Under the pieces are notes generated by a model. It did not search any database, had not been told where the DNA came from, and saw only the letters and a list, made by a program, of their open reading frames with translations. Made by a program: the position numbers and the translations under genes. Of a DNA stretch of 64,000 bases, positions 36,401 to 46,177 are shown in pieces. How positions within the stretch are numbered: position 1 is the stretch's first letter; every line of letters starts with the position of its first letter. The stretch is from GCA-2746365 sp963711255 (GTDB lineage: Bacteria; Pseudomonadota; Gammaproteobacteria; SZUA-229), in contig CAVQDO010000008.1 in assembly GCA_963711255.1 (NCBI GenBank), forward strand, positions 1 to 64,000, in the 5' to 3' direction.

Positions 36401-37969
36401 ATGTTGTTGTATATTAGCGTTTTAACTCAAGTACTCTTCTATTCAGTAAGAACGCTTGCACTGTTTATTTTACTGACAGGAAATATTTTTGCGGTATCCA
36501 CTGCAGATCACAGTAAATTTAAAGAGCTGCAGGTCAACTTCAACACAGGCCCGGAAGTCACTAAAGCCTGTATCAAGTGCCACACCGAAGCCGCCAAACA
36601 GATACATAAAACCAAACACTGGACCTGGGAATTCCTTAACCCTGACAATAAACAGCGTCTGGGCAAGAAAAACATTCTGAACAACTTCTGTATTACGCCA
36701 CAATCCAATTTTGCTTATTGCTCTGCCTGCCACGTCGGTTACGGCTGGAAAGATGATACATTCGACTTCACCTCAGAAGAAAATGTTGACTGCCTGGTTT
36801 GCCACGATACCACCGGTGACTACAGCAAACCGCCCGGTAGTGCGGGACTCCCCAAAGACGGCATTGATCTGACCTATGTTGCGCAGAATATTGGAAAAAC
36901 CAGTCGCGACACCTGTGGTGCCTGTCACTTCTTTGGCGGTGGCGGCAACGGCGTTAAGCATGGCGACATGGACGACTCACTGGCCGTGCCTGATCGCGAA
37001 CTTGATGTACATATGGATGCAGTAGGCGCTGACTTTACCTGCTCCACCTGCCACAAAAGTATAGAACATGATATTGCCGGCAGCCGTTATGTGCCGGATG
37101 CCAAACATACCGAAGGTTACCACCTTCATAGAAGAGATCGTGACGAAGAAAACAATGCGCACTGCCGCGCCTGTCATGGCAACAAGCCACATGAGAAAGC
37201 GGACAAATCCCGCTTGAATCATCATGCCAACAAAATTGCCTGCCAGACATGCCATATTCCGCGGATAGCGCGCGGCGGTGTTGCCACCCGCATGACATGG
37301 GACTGGTCAACAGCCGGTAAGCTGGATGATGGCGGCGAACCATTACAACAAAGGGTTGAAGGCAACCTGGTGTACCACGGCAAACGCGGAAGTTTCACTT
37401 ACGGCGAAAACATTGAACCGGAATACATCTGGTTTAACGGCCAGGTGAAGTATTTACAGCTCAATGAAAGAGTTGAGTTAAATGCGGATGGCTATGCGCC
37501 AATTAATGAATTTAGTGGCAGCCCGAATGATGATAAGTCGCGTATCTGGCCCGTCAAAGTTTTCCGCGGAGTGCAGCCATATGACCCCGAAAGAGGAACC
37601 ATGGTTGTGCCACACACGACCGGTTTAAATAAAGATGCCTACTGGAAAAATTTTGACTGGAAGAAAGCTATCACGGCTGGCATGCTCAGTGCAGGTCAAC
37701 CATTTTCAGGCAAGGTTGATTTTATTAAAACACAAATGTCATGGCCGATTACCCACATGGTCGCACCGGCAAAAGACGCCGTTGGTTGCGACGAATGTCA
37801 TAATAAAAATGGCCGTTTAAAAGAGATTGACGGCATTTATATTCCTGGCCGTGATGCCAGCGAAATACTGGATAAATTCGGCTGGACAATCGCACTATTA
37901 ACTTTCGTTGGTGTGCTTATACATGGACTGGGACGCATCCTCAGCTATTACTGGAGTAAACGCTCATGA
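36401..37969 (+). CDS. Octaheme tetrathionate reductase (OTR)-family cytochrome c
   Basis: A protein of 522 residues: signal-like hydrophobic N-terminus, eight CxxCH motifs (CIKCH, CSACH, CLVCH, CGACH, CSTCH, CRACH, CQTCH, CDECH) and a C-terminal transmembrane helix (WTIALLTFVGVLIHGLG). It matches the Shewanella OTR family, which reduces tetrathionate, nitrite and hydroxylamine in vitro. ATG 36401 with GGAG four bases upstream is preferred over GTG 36380. The cytochrome b gene overlaps its stop by four bases, so quinol supply through that subunit is likely. The physiological substrate is open. Confidence 0.88.
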   Translation: MLLYISVLTQVLFYSVRTLALFILLTGNIFAVSTADHSKFKELQVNFNTGPEVTKACIKCHTEAAKQIHKTKHWTWEFLNPDNKQRLGKKNILNNFCITPQSNFAYCSACHVGYGWKDDTFDFTSEENVDCLVCHDTTGDYSKPPGSAGLPKDGIDLTYVAQNIGKTSRDTCGACHFFGGGGNGVKHGDMDDSLAVPDRELDVHMDAVGADFTCSTCHKSIEHDIAGSRYVPDAKHTEGYHLHRRDRDEENNAHCRACHGNKPHEKADKSRLNHHANKIACQTCHIPRIARGGVATRMTWDWSTAGKLDDGGEPLQQRVEGNLVYHGKRGSFTYGENIEPEYIWFNGQVKYLQLNERVELNADGYAPINEFSGSPNDDKSRIWPVKVFRGVQPYDPERGTMVVPHTTGLNKDAYWKNFDWKKAITAGMLSAGQPFSGKVDFIKTQMSWPITHMVAPAKDAVGCDECHNKNGRLKEIDGIYIPGRDASEILDKFGWTIALLTFVGVLIHGLGRILSYYWSKRS

Positions 37970-38583
37970 TTAAAAGAGTAATGATTTTCAAGCGTTTCGA
38001 GCGCTTCTGGCACTGGGCACAGGCGGCGCTGATCATGGTACTGTTAATGTCTGGGTTCGAAATTCACGGCTCCTATAAATTACTCGGCTTTGAAAACGCA
38101 GTAACCTTGCACCGAGCTGTTGCCTGGTCGCTGGTAACACTATGGGTGTTTGCTATTTTCTGGCACCTTACTACCGGTGAATGGAGACAGTACATTCCTA
38201 CACTGAAAAAAGTGGATGCCATGGTTAAGTATTATCTGCTGGGCATTTTTATCCGAGCACCGCATCCATTCAGGCAGACCATGCTGAAAAAACACAATCC
38301 ATTACAGCGGCTGGCTTACCTGTTTTTCTGGATTGTAATATCACCGATGATCTGGCTTACCGGCTGGGCCTACCTGTTTTATGCCAGCTGGGGGGAATGG
38401 GGGCTTGATAAATACCTGGCACTGGAAGAAGTCGCATACTTTCATGCCATGGGCGCTTTCATGATGCTGATTTTTTTAATCGCGCATCTGTACCTGATTA
38501 CAACAGGACGGACCGTATGGTCTCACATGAGAGCAATGATTACCGGCTGGGAAGATATTGACCCGAAAGCGGAAGAATCATGA
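37966..38583 (+). CDS. Membrane cytochrome b subunit for the octaheme cytochrome
   Basis: A 205-residue protein with four transmembrane helices and paired histidines typical of the hydrogenase/formate-dehydrogenase b-type cytochrome fold: RFWHWAQA, TLHRAVAW, FHAMGAFMM and HLYLITTG. It would carry two hemes b and link the quinone pool to the OTR-type cytochrome. It overlaps that gene (ATGA), so translation is coupled. The monoheme cytochrome c gene follows after 69 bases. Confidence 0.87.
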   Translation: MIKRVMIFKRFERFWHWAQAALIMVLLMSGFEIHGSYKLLGFENAVTLHRAVAWSLVTLWVFAIFWHLTTGEWRQYIPTLKKVDAMVKYYLLGIFIRAPHPFRQTMLKKHNPLQRLAYLFFWIVISPMIWLTGWAYLFYASWGEWGLDKYLALEEVAYFHAMGAFMMLIFLIAHLYLITTGRTVWSHMRAMITGWEDIDPKAEES

Positions 38584-38652
38584 TTTTCAGCATGCTCATT
38601 TTTTTACAGCTTCGTACAGTGCAAAAAACAGCAGTTTTTAAGGAGACGTAAC

Positions 38653-39054
38653 ATGAAATATAAAACAACCCTGCTCACCGTCTTCATCATTGTTATGCTG
38701 GGACTATCATCAGCAGCACAAGCAAAAGGCAACTGGAAGAAAGGAAGAATCTATTACCGTATGGTCTGCACCGAATGCCACGTTGAACAGGCTGGCGGTA
38801 AAATATCACCGGCAGAAAAGACCAAGGCTGAATGGGCCGATTATTTTGAAAAAAATATTCATGGCCCACAGGATGCGCCGGCTAAATTTGCTGCCAGTTA
38901 TTTTGTCAGTCGCGAGTATCGTGAAAGCATTAAAGATACTAACCGGGCGGCCAAAAAGATGCTGAAAATTCCTGATGATAAATTACTTGAAGACGTGAAA
39001 GCCTTCCTTAATCATACGGCAAAAGATTCCGACCAGCCTTCACGCTGCGAATAA
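38653..39054 (+). CDS. Periplasmic monoheme cytochrome c
   Basis: A 133-residue secreted protein: signal peptide (cleavage near AQA-KGN, residue 24), one heme motif CTECH (about residues 38-42) and a helical C-terminal part ending in a lone cysteine (SRCE). AAGGAGACG is a strong ribosome site. Its place after the octaheme and cytochrome b genes suggests an electron carrier in the same chain. No closer family recognised. Confidence 0.82.
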   Translation: MKYKTTLLTVFIIVMLGLSSAAQAKGNWKKGRIYYRMVCTECHVEQAGGKISPAEKTKAEWADYFEKNIHGPQDAPAKFAASYFVSREYRESIKDTNRAAKKMLKIPDDKLLEDVKAFLNHTAKDSDQPSRCE

Positions 39055-39115
39055 TGCCGGTGCGAATTTATTCGCACCAGCAATAAGGCCTTTAACTTCT
39101 GTAAGGATGATGTAA

Positions 39116-40366
39116 TTGAGTGACAATACAAACAAGTCAACATGGTTAAAAGGTTTCAATCAGGACTATAAATCAGTTTTTGTCGAGCCCTGGTCGGCTT
39201 ATACCGGTGCCATTTTACTGGTCATCATCATGGCAGTACTGATGGGCTCCGGTTTATTCTGGGGCGTGTTTGGCGGCATTAAACTGTGGGGCGATTATTT
39301 CAACAATGCTATCGGCCTGGGCTCTCTACTGGGCATCAAGACGCAGCTGGAAAGCCCCTTAATGCACCGTATTTCACTGATGGATATCACCCTGGTTATG
39401 GGGGCTTTCAGTGCTGCCCTGCTATCGCGTCAATTTCATATTAATCGTCCACCACCGCTTGAATATATCTGGGCAGCCCTGGGTGGCAGCTTGATGGGCA
39501 TTGGTGCAACGCTGGCAGGCGGCTGCACCACGGGCGGTTTTTTTGTGCCACTCATCTTTTCTTCCGCATCCGGCTGGGCGATGTGGCTGGGCTTACTGGC
39601 CGGCGCGATTATCGGTCTCAAGTTATTGCTGTGGACAATGGAAAACATTACCTGGGGTTGTACGCCGGCAGCCTACAGACCGGCACGCTTGAAAAAATGG
39701 TATCCGCTTATTGGTGTTCTGGTTGCCGCGCTGATTTTAATCTGGGCGATTAACTGGTGGAACTCGGACGAAGATAAAAAAGTCGTTCGCGCATTACTGG
39801 TTGTTGCCGGCTTTGCAATCGGCTTTGTTCTGCACCGTTCGCGTTTTTGCCTGTCGCGTGTTTTTCGTGAACCCTTCATGACCGCAGAAGGCGAAATGAC
39901 CAAGGCATTAATGCTGGCAGTGGCGCTGGGCGCACCGGTTGGCGCCCTGCTTATACATAATGGTTCCATTGATCCTTATCTCGCTATTCCTTCTCGTTTC
40001 TGGCTGGGATCTATTTCAGGTGGTCTGATCTTTGGCATCGGCATGGTGTTCGCTGGCGGCTGCGCCTCCGGCTCATTATGGCGTATTGGTGAAGGCCATA
40101 TCAAACTGCTTGTTGCCGTTCTTTTCTTCGCCTGGAGTGGCTCAACAGCCAGTGCTGTGTTTGGCAAACTGGGTTTGCTGAAAGCCGATTTCGATATCGA
40201 TTTTCTAGATGGCTTCTCCGAAATAACCGGCCTCGGTTACCAGGCCTTCTTGCCGCACCTTGTAGGCGGGTGGGAATACAGCCTGATGATAACTTATCTA
40301 TTGCTGGCGCTCTGGTACATCTTTATTCGTTATAACGAGTCAACGTCAAAGTTTACTGTATTTTAA
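39116..40366 (+). CDS. YeeE/YedE-family sulfur-compound transporter
   Basis: A 416-residue polytopic protein with two YeeE/YedE halves, each with a conserved cysteine motif: GGCTTGGFF and GGCASGSLWR. Characterised members (TsuA) import thiosulfate. Following an OTR-type cytochrome, it may take up thiosulfate made from tetrathionate, or move sulfur in another form; that is inference. The start is TTG at 39116 with AAGGA upstream; no in-frame ATG gives a better start. Confidence 0.88.
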   Translation: MSDNTNKSTWLKGFNQDYKSVFVEPWSAYTGAILLVIIMAVLMGSGLFWGVFGGIKLWGDYFNNAIGLGSLLGIKTQLESPLMHRISLMDITLVMGAFSAALLSRQFHINRPPPLEYIWAALGGSLMGIGATLAGGCTTGGFFVPLIFSSASGWAMWLGLLAGAIIGLKLLLWTMENITWGCTPAAYRPARLKKWYPLIGVLVAALILIWAINWWNSDEDKKVVRALLVVAGFAIGFVLHRSRFCLSRVFREPFMTAEGEMTKALMLAVALGAPVGALLIHNGSIDPYLAIPSRFWLGSISGGLIFGIGMVFAGGCASGSLWRIGEGHIKLLVAVLFFAWSGSTASAVFGKLGLLKADFDIDFLDGFSEITGLGYQAFLPHLVGGWEYSLMITYLLLALWYIFIRYNESTSKFTVF

Positions 40367-40400
40367 ATACAGCATGTCACCACACGAGAATAGCCAACTC

Positions 40401-40475
40401 TTTCGTAGGGTGCGCCGTGCGCACCAAATATAATTGCAAATAAAATACACGGTGCGCGCGGCGCACCCTACGAAA
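40401..40475. repeat. 25-bp-arm inverted repeat, first copy
   Basis: TTTCGTAGGGTGCGCCGTGC.. and its complement flank a 25-base AT-rich centre. Such GTAGGGTGCGCC palindromes are widespread in proteobacterial intergenic regions and behave like REP/MITE elements. The second copy is at 40711-40786. Confidence 0.75.
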
Positions 40476-40535
40476 TGTTAAGGCAGCACGTTATAAAATA
40501 ATTCAAGTACGATCTGTTAATTATTCAACATGCAA

Positions 40536-40570
40536 ACAAAAAGCCCCGCAACAAGTGCGGGGCTTTTTGT
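40536..40570. terminator. 15-bp perfect hairpin, first copy
   Basis: ACAAAAAGCCCCGCA pairs perfectly with TGCGGGGCTTTTTGT around a 5-base loop; it works as a terminator on both strands, ending the yeeE operon. Confidence 0.85.
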
Positions 40571-40846
40571 TATTAACGTATCAGTACTTCTGACTAAAAA
40601 CGTCTTCTTCTTAACAACAGGCCCAGTCCAACCAGACAGGCAGTTATCCAGCTGAAACTGAACAAGCCATCATTGGTAGTACCTCTGCATCCGTTGGCAT
40701 TCATCAACTCTTTCGTAGGGTGCGCCGTGCGCACCATAATATAATTGCAAATAAAATACACGGTGCGCGCGGCGCACCCTACGAAATATTAAGGCAGCAC
40801 GTTATAAAATAATTCAAGTACGATCTGTTAATTATTCAACATGCAA

Positions 40847-40881
40847 ACAAAAAGCCCCGCAACAAGTGCGGGGCTTTTTGT
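40847..40881. terminator. 15-bp perfect hairpin, second copy
   Basis: Identical to the hairpin at 40536-40570, displaced by 311 bases. It lies 24 bases after the end of the frameshifted surface-protein gene on the minus strand. Confidence 0.85.
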
Positions 40882-40904
40882 TATTAACGTATCAGTACTT
40901 CTGA

Positions 40905-42849
40905 CTAAAAACGTCTTCTTCTTAACAACAGACCCAGTCCAACCAGACCGGCGGTTATCCAGCTGAAGCCGAACAGGCCATCTTTGGAAGTACCTGTGTA
41001 CTCGTCGGCATTCACGGGAAGATCATCAAAAAAGTCGTTATTACCAGGCAGTGGATTGGCAACCCAGGGACCGTCAGCTACACCTGGATCAGTCGGTGCC
41101 AGGCCTGCATCAGCAGTTGACTGCCCAGTGAAACGTACGGTAAAGGTTGGATGCTTATTGTGCATCAGCATCATAGTTAGGCTGTCATTTTTATAAATGT
41201 ATCCACATTCAACCCGCCAAGGTCATCCATGTAACCAAACTCAAAACGTGGCGGCTCAAGTATTTCAGTTTCACTCATTGGACGTGATGCCATATAGGCC
41301 AGGTCTTCATCACTGACGATACCCCAGGCATTTGGATCAGGTCTGTGTACCGCCATTATTGCCATCCATATCGGCATCAATCGCCCAGCGGAAGCAGCAG
41401 GTTGGGCTGCTGCCGTCCCACCATGCATGCAGTTTGCCTTCAGTCGCCGGATCACCATCGTCATCCCGGTAGATACCCTTGGATATATTACCGACATCAC
41501 CATCAGCAAACACACCGTAGTACATCAGGTAACCGAACATGTTGTCCGGAATCTGCGCACCGGCACCCTGGGATGCAGCAACATCATAATAGTTGCTTGT
41601 TGTCTGGCCGATCTGGCCAGTTGGCGGGAATGGATCGTAATCAGGGTCTCCAAAAGTTATTGGATCTAATGTATCAGTAAGTACGTTTGGTATGTACGTG
41701 CCTGAACCACTATCCAGCATATTCGATATCCTCTTCGATCATCAAACGTAATGTTTTGCGGTGCAAAAATACCGGCTGGATTCTTGTCCCAGTAACCACC
41801 AATCGGTGTCGTGCGTTTATCCGTGGTCAGCGAGTACATGCTGGGTGAGAAGGTAGCAAATTCATTACCCAGCCAAAGTTCAGTTTCACCGGCAGCACAG
41901 TCACTGGTGCCCGGGGTAGTCTGACCTGAGCGCTCATCGAAATACCGGTCGGGGATACATAGCCTGAGTTCATAGGCGATACCATCTGTTGCTAAATCAG
42001 TTGCTAATGTGAAATCACCGGGATCAGCGACCAACACCAAAACCCAGTTGCACCTTGAAACCAGCCAGGCGTGTACCTTCACGAACTTCATTAGCAGAGT
42101 CAGTACCGGTACCGTTGCCGAACTTCATGATGTAGCGGTAGATACGAAAAACATCATCCGTTACTGGGTCATCACCCATGAGTGGCGGATCTTCATAGTT
42201 GCTATAAACCAGGTCTGTTGCATCATTAGCAGTATGGATCGGATCGGTGTTATTGAACACCGTATTGGTGGTATTAAAGACCAGGTCGATGGGCTCGTCT
42301 GCTTTTAGGACCATAAATTTGAAACGCTTGGAGGAACCGCGCGGGTTACTGCATTGTTTATCCTGAAAGGTATCATCATCGTAGACACCATTTTCATCGA
42401 CATCGATAGGGATTTTTGTTCCGGAAGCCATGAAACAGTTGTTACTTTTGAATTTTTTATCATCACTAATAGCCATGATGCCGGGAAACTTACCGCTGTT
42501 ATTGTCCAGTTTCCAGTGAATATAGCCGACAGCATCGTCAGGTATGGTCGTAGGCATACCGGTTGGAGCAGCTATTACCGTCCCACCAGGCATTTGCAGT
42601 AGCCGCATCCGGGAAAATATAGATAACACCAAGAGGACGGTCAGGGTGAACACCCAGTCTGACATTTTCCGGATTCCAGGTATATTTGCTGGGTTATCAA
42701 TCCAGTCCGCCATGTCTGGATGGAAAACCGTTCTGAATTGACGGCATAGCTGATTCAACATAGGGAACAGCATTAGCTGCCACAGAAAAAAGTGCCGTCG
42801 CGCCAAACCCAGCCAGTGCCAACGCATTTATCAAAGGACGTTTATTCAC
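40905..42849 (-). pseudogene. Secreted, C-terminally anchored protein gene with five or more frameshifts
   Basis: The minus strand from GTG 42849 encodes a signal peptide (MNKRPLINALALAGFGATALFSVAANA), then protein-like segments in changing frames: NPENVRLGVHPDRPLGV, DDAVGYIHWKLDNNSG..GDDPVTDDVFRIYRYIM, ADPGDFTLATDL, DTLDPITFGDPDYDPFPP, RPDPNAWGIVSDEDLAYM, and finally a hydrophobic helix plus RRRRF (GFSWITAGLVGLGLLL), a sorting-type tail. Each segment is acidic and aromatic, consistent with one protein of about 640 residues. Switches near 42695, 42560, 42060, 41740, 41340 and 41180 break it. I cannot name the family with certainty. Confidence 0.7.
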
Positions 42850-42924
42850 AGTAGTTCTCCATAAAAAATAAATAATATAAGAAACAAAAGACCCTCTATT
42901 TATTGAATCTTTCCGTATACTGGA

Positions 42925-42966
42925 ATACTAACCCAGCCAAGTTGCTACAATATTGACAATTATCAA
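42925..42966 (-). promoter_or_regulatory. FNR/DNR-like promoter of the frameshifted surface-protein gene
   Basis: TTGACAATTATCAA (42953-42966) matches the box at 9 of 10 positions. TAGTAT on the minus strand (42930-42925) is centred 32 bp from the box centre. The rest of 42850-43207 shows nothing further. Confidence 0.6.
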
Positions 42967-43207
42967 TACCACCTCAAAGTTATGCGATTATTGCAAGTAA
43001 ACATGTAACCTTGAGTTGAAACTAAACGTATCTATGAAGATGCCTGCCCTGGATGACCGGCACTGGATACTATGTCTTATCATCAACAATACGTTCATAT
43101 CTGCTTAATTCATTATCCTGTAAAATAAGCCATACTAGTGGTTACATTATTAACGCAAGCTTTATCTCACTGAGCCAATACAAATACATTTATTTTCAAA
43201 AATAACA

Positions 43208-43483
43208 ATGAAATTAAAAGCCATTTTTCAGTCAATGCGACTACCGTTTCTGACCCTGACCTTCGCCTGTGTCTTTCTGGGGATGAGCATCGCAGTTGCT
43301 AACCAGGTTAGTATAAATATTTTAATACTGATGCTGGCACTGCTCGGTGCGCCATTAGCGCATATCAGTGTAAACACACTGAATGAATATTTTGATTTCA
43401 AAAGCGGGCTGGATCTTAATACGGTTAAAACACCGTTTAGTGGCGGCAGCGGCGCCTTGATGTTTTACGCCAGGCGCGTTTGA
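43208..43483 (+). pseudogene. Truncated UbiA-family prenyltransferase copy
   Basis: The first 84 codons closely match the intact gene at 46178, including the first Asp-rich motif NEYFDFKSGLD and the GGSGAL segment. After that the frame leaves homology (MFYARRV) and stops. The remaining two thirds are missing, and the following 200 bases hold nothing recognisable. It is therefore a partial duplicate rather than a functional gene. Confidence 0.85.
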
Positions 43484-43687
43484 CTGTCATATTTATAACG
43501 ATGGATTATTTTGTCTGTACTATGAAATTAAATACTGGCTTTTTTATCGGTATTTTTTCCAGGAAGAATCAACTGAAATGTTAATTTGCTAGATAAAAAA
43601 CGCTTCATAAAAAACCAGTTAGTAAACCTGGCACCAACAATAGCAGGCGTAAACAATGGGGCCACTATTAACTTAACTGAAAACAGA

Positions 43688-45847
43688 TCAGTTAGTTCTA
43701 CTTGCTGCATCCAATAATTCTACCGTTGGCGGCACTTCATCATACATAACCTTGAATCGATTTACGCGATCACCAACGTTATGCATACCATCAACAAAAC
43801 CGGGCTGCGTTGCCTGGTATAACAGCCTGGCTTCGACAGTATAAGGCCCTGCCTGGCCTTCTGTATTAACCTGGTATGAAACGCTATCTTTACCGCAACC
43901 TTCAAGCGCGGCTACGCAGTTGAAATTGTTATCGCCGTCAACGCCAGACGGTATTGTTTGCGGCTCAATTGTTGCCGCTTTGCTGTTGGTAAAACCTGCC
44001 GGTGGAATACGGTTGTCTTTCAGGTACTGTGAACTTTGCAGCAGGATATGTGTTATCTCGTTATTAATATCGCCAAGAACCGTTTCATATATGGCTATTT
44101 GCGACGGGTCATTGATCACGTCCCGATGCGGTTCGTAACATACACTGCTGTCAAAACCTTCAAGTTTGTGCCCTGCCATGCAGTCGGCTTTCAATCGCTC
44201 AGCATCTGTTGAGATATAACCCCTGTCGTCAGGTTTACCGGATTCAAAGATTATTTGATCTGCACCATTTTTCACCCGCATATGCAGCCATACCCGGCGG
44301 CTGGGATATGCCGACGGGATTTTATGGCCGGCATTGTTGCTTATCTCAACATTGAACTCCAGGTTACTGCCAACCGTGGCAAAAGTTGAAATCGCAACTG
44401 TCGCTGCACCATCAAGAAAGTTTTGTGTCAGCGAAATCTGCTCATTAAAACCTGCTTCCGATGTTGAACCTTCTATGCCAATTTCAGTGCGATACTCGCT
44501 CAGTATTTCAAGCAGGTGGGCATTACCGCCAACCAGCGTATGCTGTCCATAAGGGGTTCGATCGGGTGATGAAGCAGGCGCAAGACTGATTGGTGTTTGA
44601 TGCCCCGCCGTGGGTTCAGGCATATGGCAATCCTGGCATTGCGCTTCCTGTATCCCACCCGTGGCATAATCACTGTTCTGCCATTCCAGGTAAGGCCCCT
44701 GCTCGAGGAAAGTCGTCCCCGTTGGTGTACCGGTATCGGGATTAAGCGTAGGGGTATACAAGGTGTGACAGGTAGCACAAAGCGCTGACTCTGAGACATA
44801 ACTGCCTTCAACCGGCGCATGCCCGGTTCTACTTTCCATGTTGTTATTTACCGGGCTGCCATAAGGCCCGTAAACATTTTTGTAATTTGCATCGGATGAA
44901 CCGGGTATCATAAAGCCGCCTGAAAAAGAGCCCTCAGTCTCCAGGTTGCCGGCATCAATCTGGTGACATACCGTGCAGCTCACACCTTCGCGCGAATGGT
45001 CCTCAGTTACCGCGGTATCGAATCGGTAAAAATTGTCTGTATCGAGATTAGTGCCTGTTTGATGTGCATGCACATTGCCCATGGGCGCATGGCATCGGGT
45101 ACATGTATTTTCAATAAAACCGGCAAGATGCGGAAAGCTGTCGACTTCATCTTCGACAGCTGCCTGCCAGTATGGATCATTGAATGCCTGCGCCATTACG
45201 CTGTGCTGCCACTGGCTCGGCGGGCTAATATCCTTGTTATCAAAAAACATCACCGGGTTAGACGGGTTAAGTGATGATTCGTGGCAGCCGTCTGCGCATT
45301 GTGTCGCATTGGTAAAGGCGCCGGTATCCGGCCAGTCAGGCGTAAACGCAGCATCACTCGACATGGCATCACTGTCGATAATCGTGCCGGTTGCAGTCCC
45401 ATGATCAAAAACGCTGTTCTGCGAATCACTAAGAACAAGCTGCATCTGCTTGCTGGTTGTTGTCGGCGCGGAATCATTGTCCAGTACCGGGACAGTGATA
45501 AATTTTCTTGTTTCACCAGGCGCAAACAGCACTGTGCCATTCACCGCAGAATAATCTTCGCCTGCAACTGCTGTGCCGTCGACGGTTTCATAATCTACGC
45601 TCACGCTTTCGCTGCTTGCTTCAGAAAGCGCAATGACAAATTCAAGGTCATCAGCGTCTTCAACAACGGTAACGCCATAGACGCCGCCTTCAAAAAGAGC
45701 ATGGGTTTCGCTTGGCTCGACCGGTGTTGTCACCGTCGATGAAGCCGGGTCATCAGAACTACTGCTGCATCCAGTAATAATTAGCCCGGATAAACATAAA
45801 CCCGGTAAGCTTATATTTTTCAGTAAACGGATGGTTTTATTTTTCAT
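43688..45847 (-). CDS. Calx-beta domain multiheme cytochrome lipoprotein
   Basis: A 719-residue protein with a lipobox (LIITGC at the end of a signal peptide), a Ser/Asp/Thr linker, one Calx-beta domain (about 55-155; VDYETVDGTAVAGEDY, GTVLFAPGET) and a cytochrome part (about 175-410). Heme motifs are CADGCH (a CxxxCH variant), CTRCH, CTVCH, CATCH and, lacking an aromatic spacer, CQDCH. The last 300 residues look beta-rich without hemes and include NAGHKIPSAYPSR. It is probably a periplasmic or surface electron carrier. The paired Calx-beta and multiheme design is unusual; I do not know a named family. Confidence 0.85.
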   Translation of the reverse strand: MKNKTIRLLKNISLPGLCLSGLIITGCSSSSDDPASSTVTTPVEPSETHALFEGGVYGVTVVEDADDLEFVIALSEASSESVSVDYETVDGTAVAGEDYSAVNGTVLFAPGETRKFITVPVLDNDSAPTTTSKQMQLVLSDSQNSVFDHGTATGTIIDSDAMSSDAAFTPDWPDTGAFTNATQCADGCHESSLNPSNPVMFFDNKDISPPSQWQHSVMAQAFNDPYWQAAVEDEVDSFPHLAGFIENTCTRCHAPMGNVHAHQTGTNLDTDNFYRFDTAVTEDHSREGVSCTVCHQIDAGNLETEGSFSGGFMIPGSSDANYKNVYGPYGSPVNNNMESRTGHAPVEGSYVSESALCATCHTLYTPTLNPDTGTPTGTTFLEQGPYLEWQNSDYATGGIQEAQCQDCHMPEPTAGHQTPISLAPASSPDRTPYGQHTLVGGNAHLLEILSEYRTEIGIEGSTSEAGFNEQISLTQNFLDGAATVAISTFATVGSNLEFNVEISNNAGHKIPSAYPSRRVWLHMRVKNGADQIIFESGKPDDRGYISTDAERLKADCMAGHKLEGFDSSVCYEPHRDVINDPSQIAIYETVLGDINNEITHILLQSSQYLKDNRIPPAGFTNSKAATIEPQTIPSGVDGDNNFNCVAALEGCGKDSVSYQVNTEGQAGPYTVEARLLYQATQPGFVDGMHNVGDRVNRFKVMYDEVPPTVELLDAASRTN

Positions 45848-46177
45848 GCAATATGATTTCCGAACAACGCAGTAATCCAGTATAAATCTCAGCTTTTAAC
45901 TCAAAAGCAACTAGGTAATATAAGTTATTATACGCATATGAAGGTGTCATTGCGCATTATCAATACCTGATTTAACAAAAGGTTACTTTTATACGTTCAC
46001 CACGGGAAACTGCGCTGTTATAATTGACAATTGTCAAGTTAACAAGGACATGTCAATATTTTCCTGAGTGCTGAGTCCGAATGATTTTCATCAGCATTAA
46101 GGTAAATAGTTATACTGTCGACTGACCAAACATCTCACGCACAATGCCCACGTAAAAACCTCAACAAAATGCAAAAA
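45848..46177. promoter_or_regulatory. Divergent region with perfect TTGAC-N4-GTCAA palindrome
   Basis: TTGACAATTGTCAA at 46024-46037 is a 14-bp perfect palindrome resembling the FNR/DNR box with C/G in the inner positions. It lies between the multiheme lipoprotein gene (minus) and the ubiA-like gene (plus). No ideally spaced -10 was found. No gene is seen in the rest. Confidence 0.5.

Larger units (their letters stand above)
40396..41015. repeat. Tandem duplication of about 310 bp
   Basis: The block 40396-40704 is repeated at 40706-41015 with offset 310-311. Each unit has an inverted repeat (arms TTTCGTAGGGTGCGCC.. at 40401-40425/40451-40475 and 40711-40735/40762-40786), a strong terminator hairpin, and the 3' end of the surface-protein gene. 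Non-coding parts are almost identical, whereas the coding tail differs at several bases, including LVGLGLLLRRRRF codons retained in both. Confidence 0.88.
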
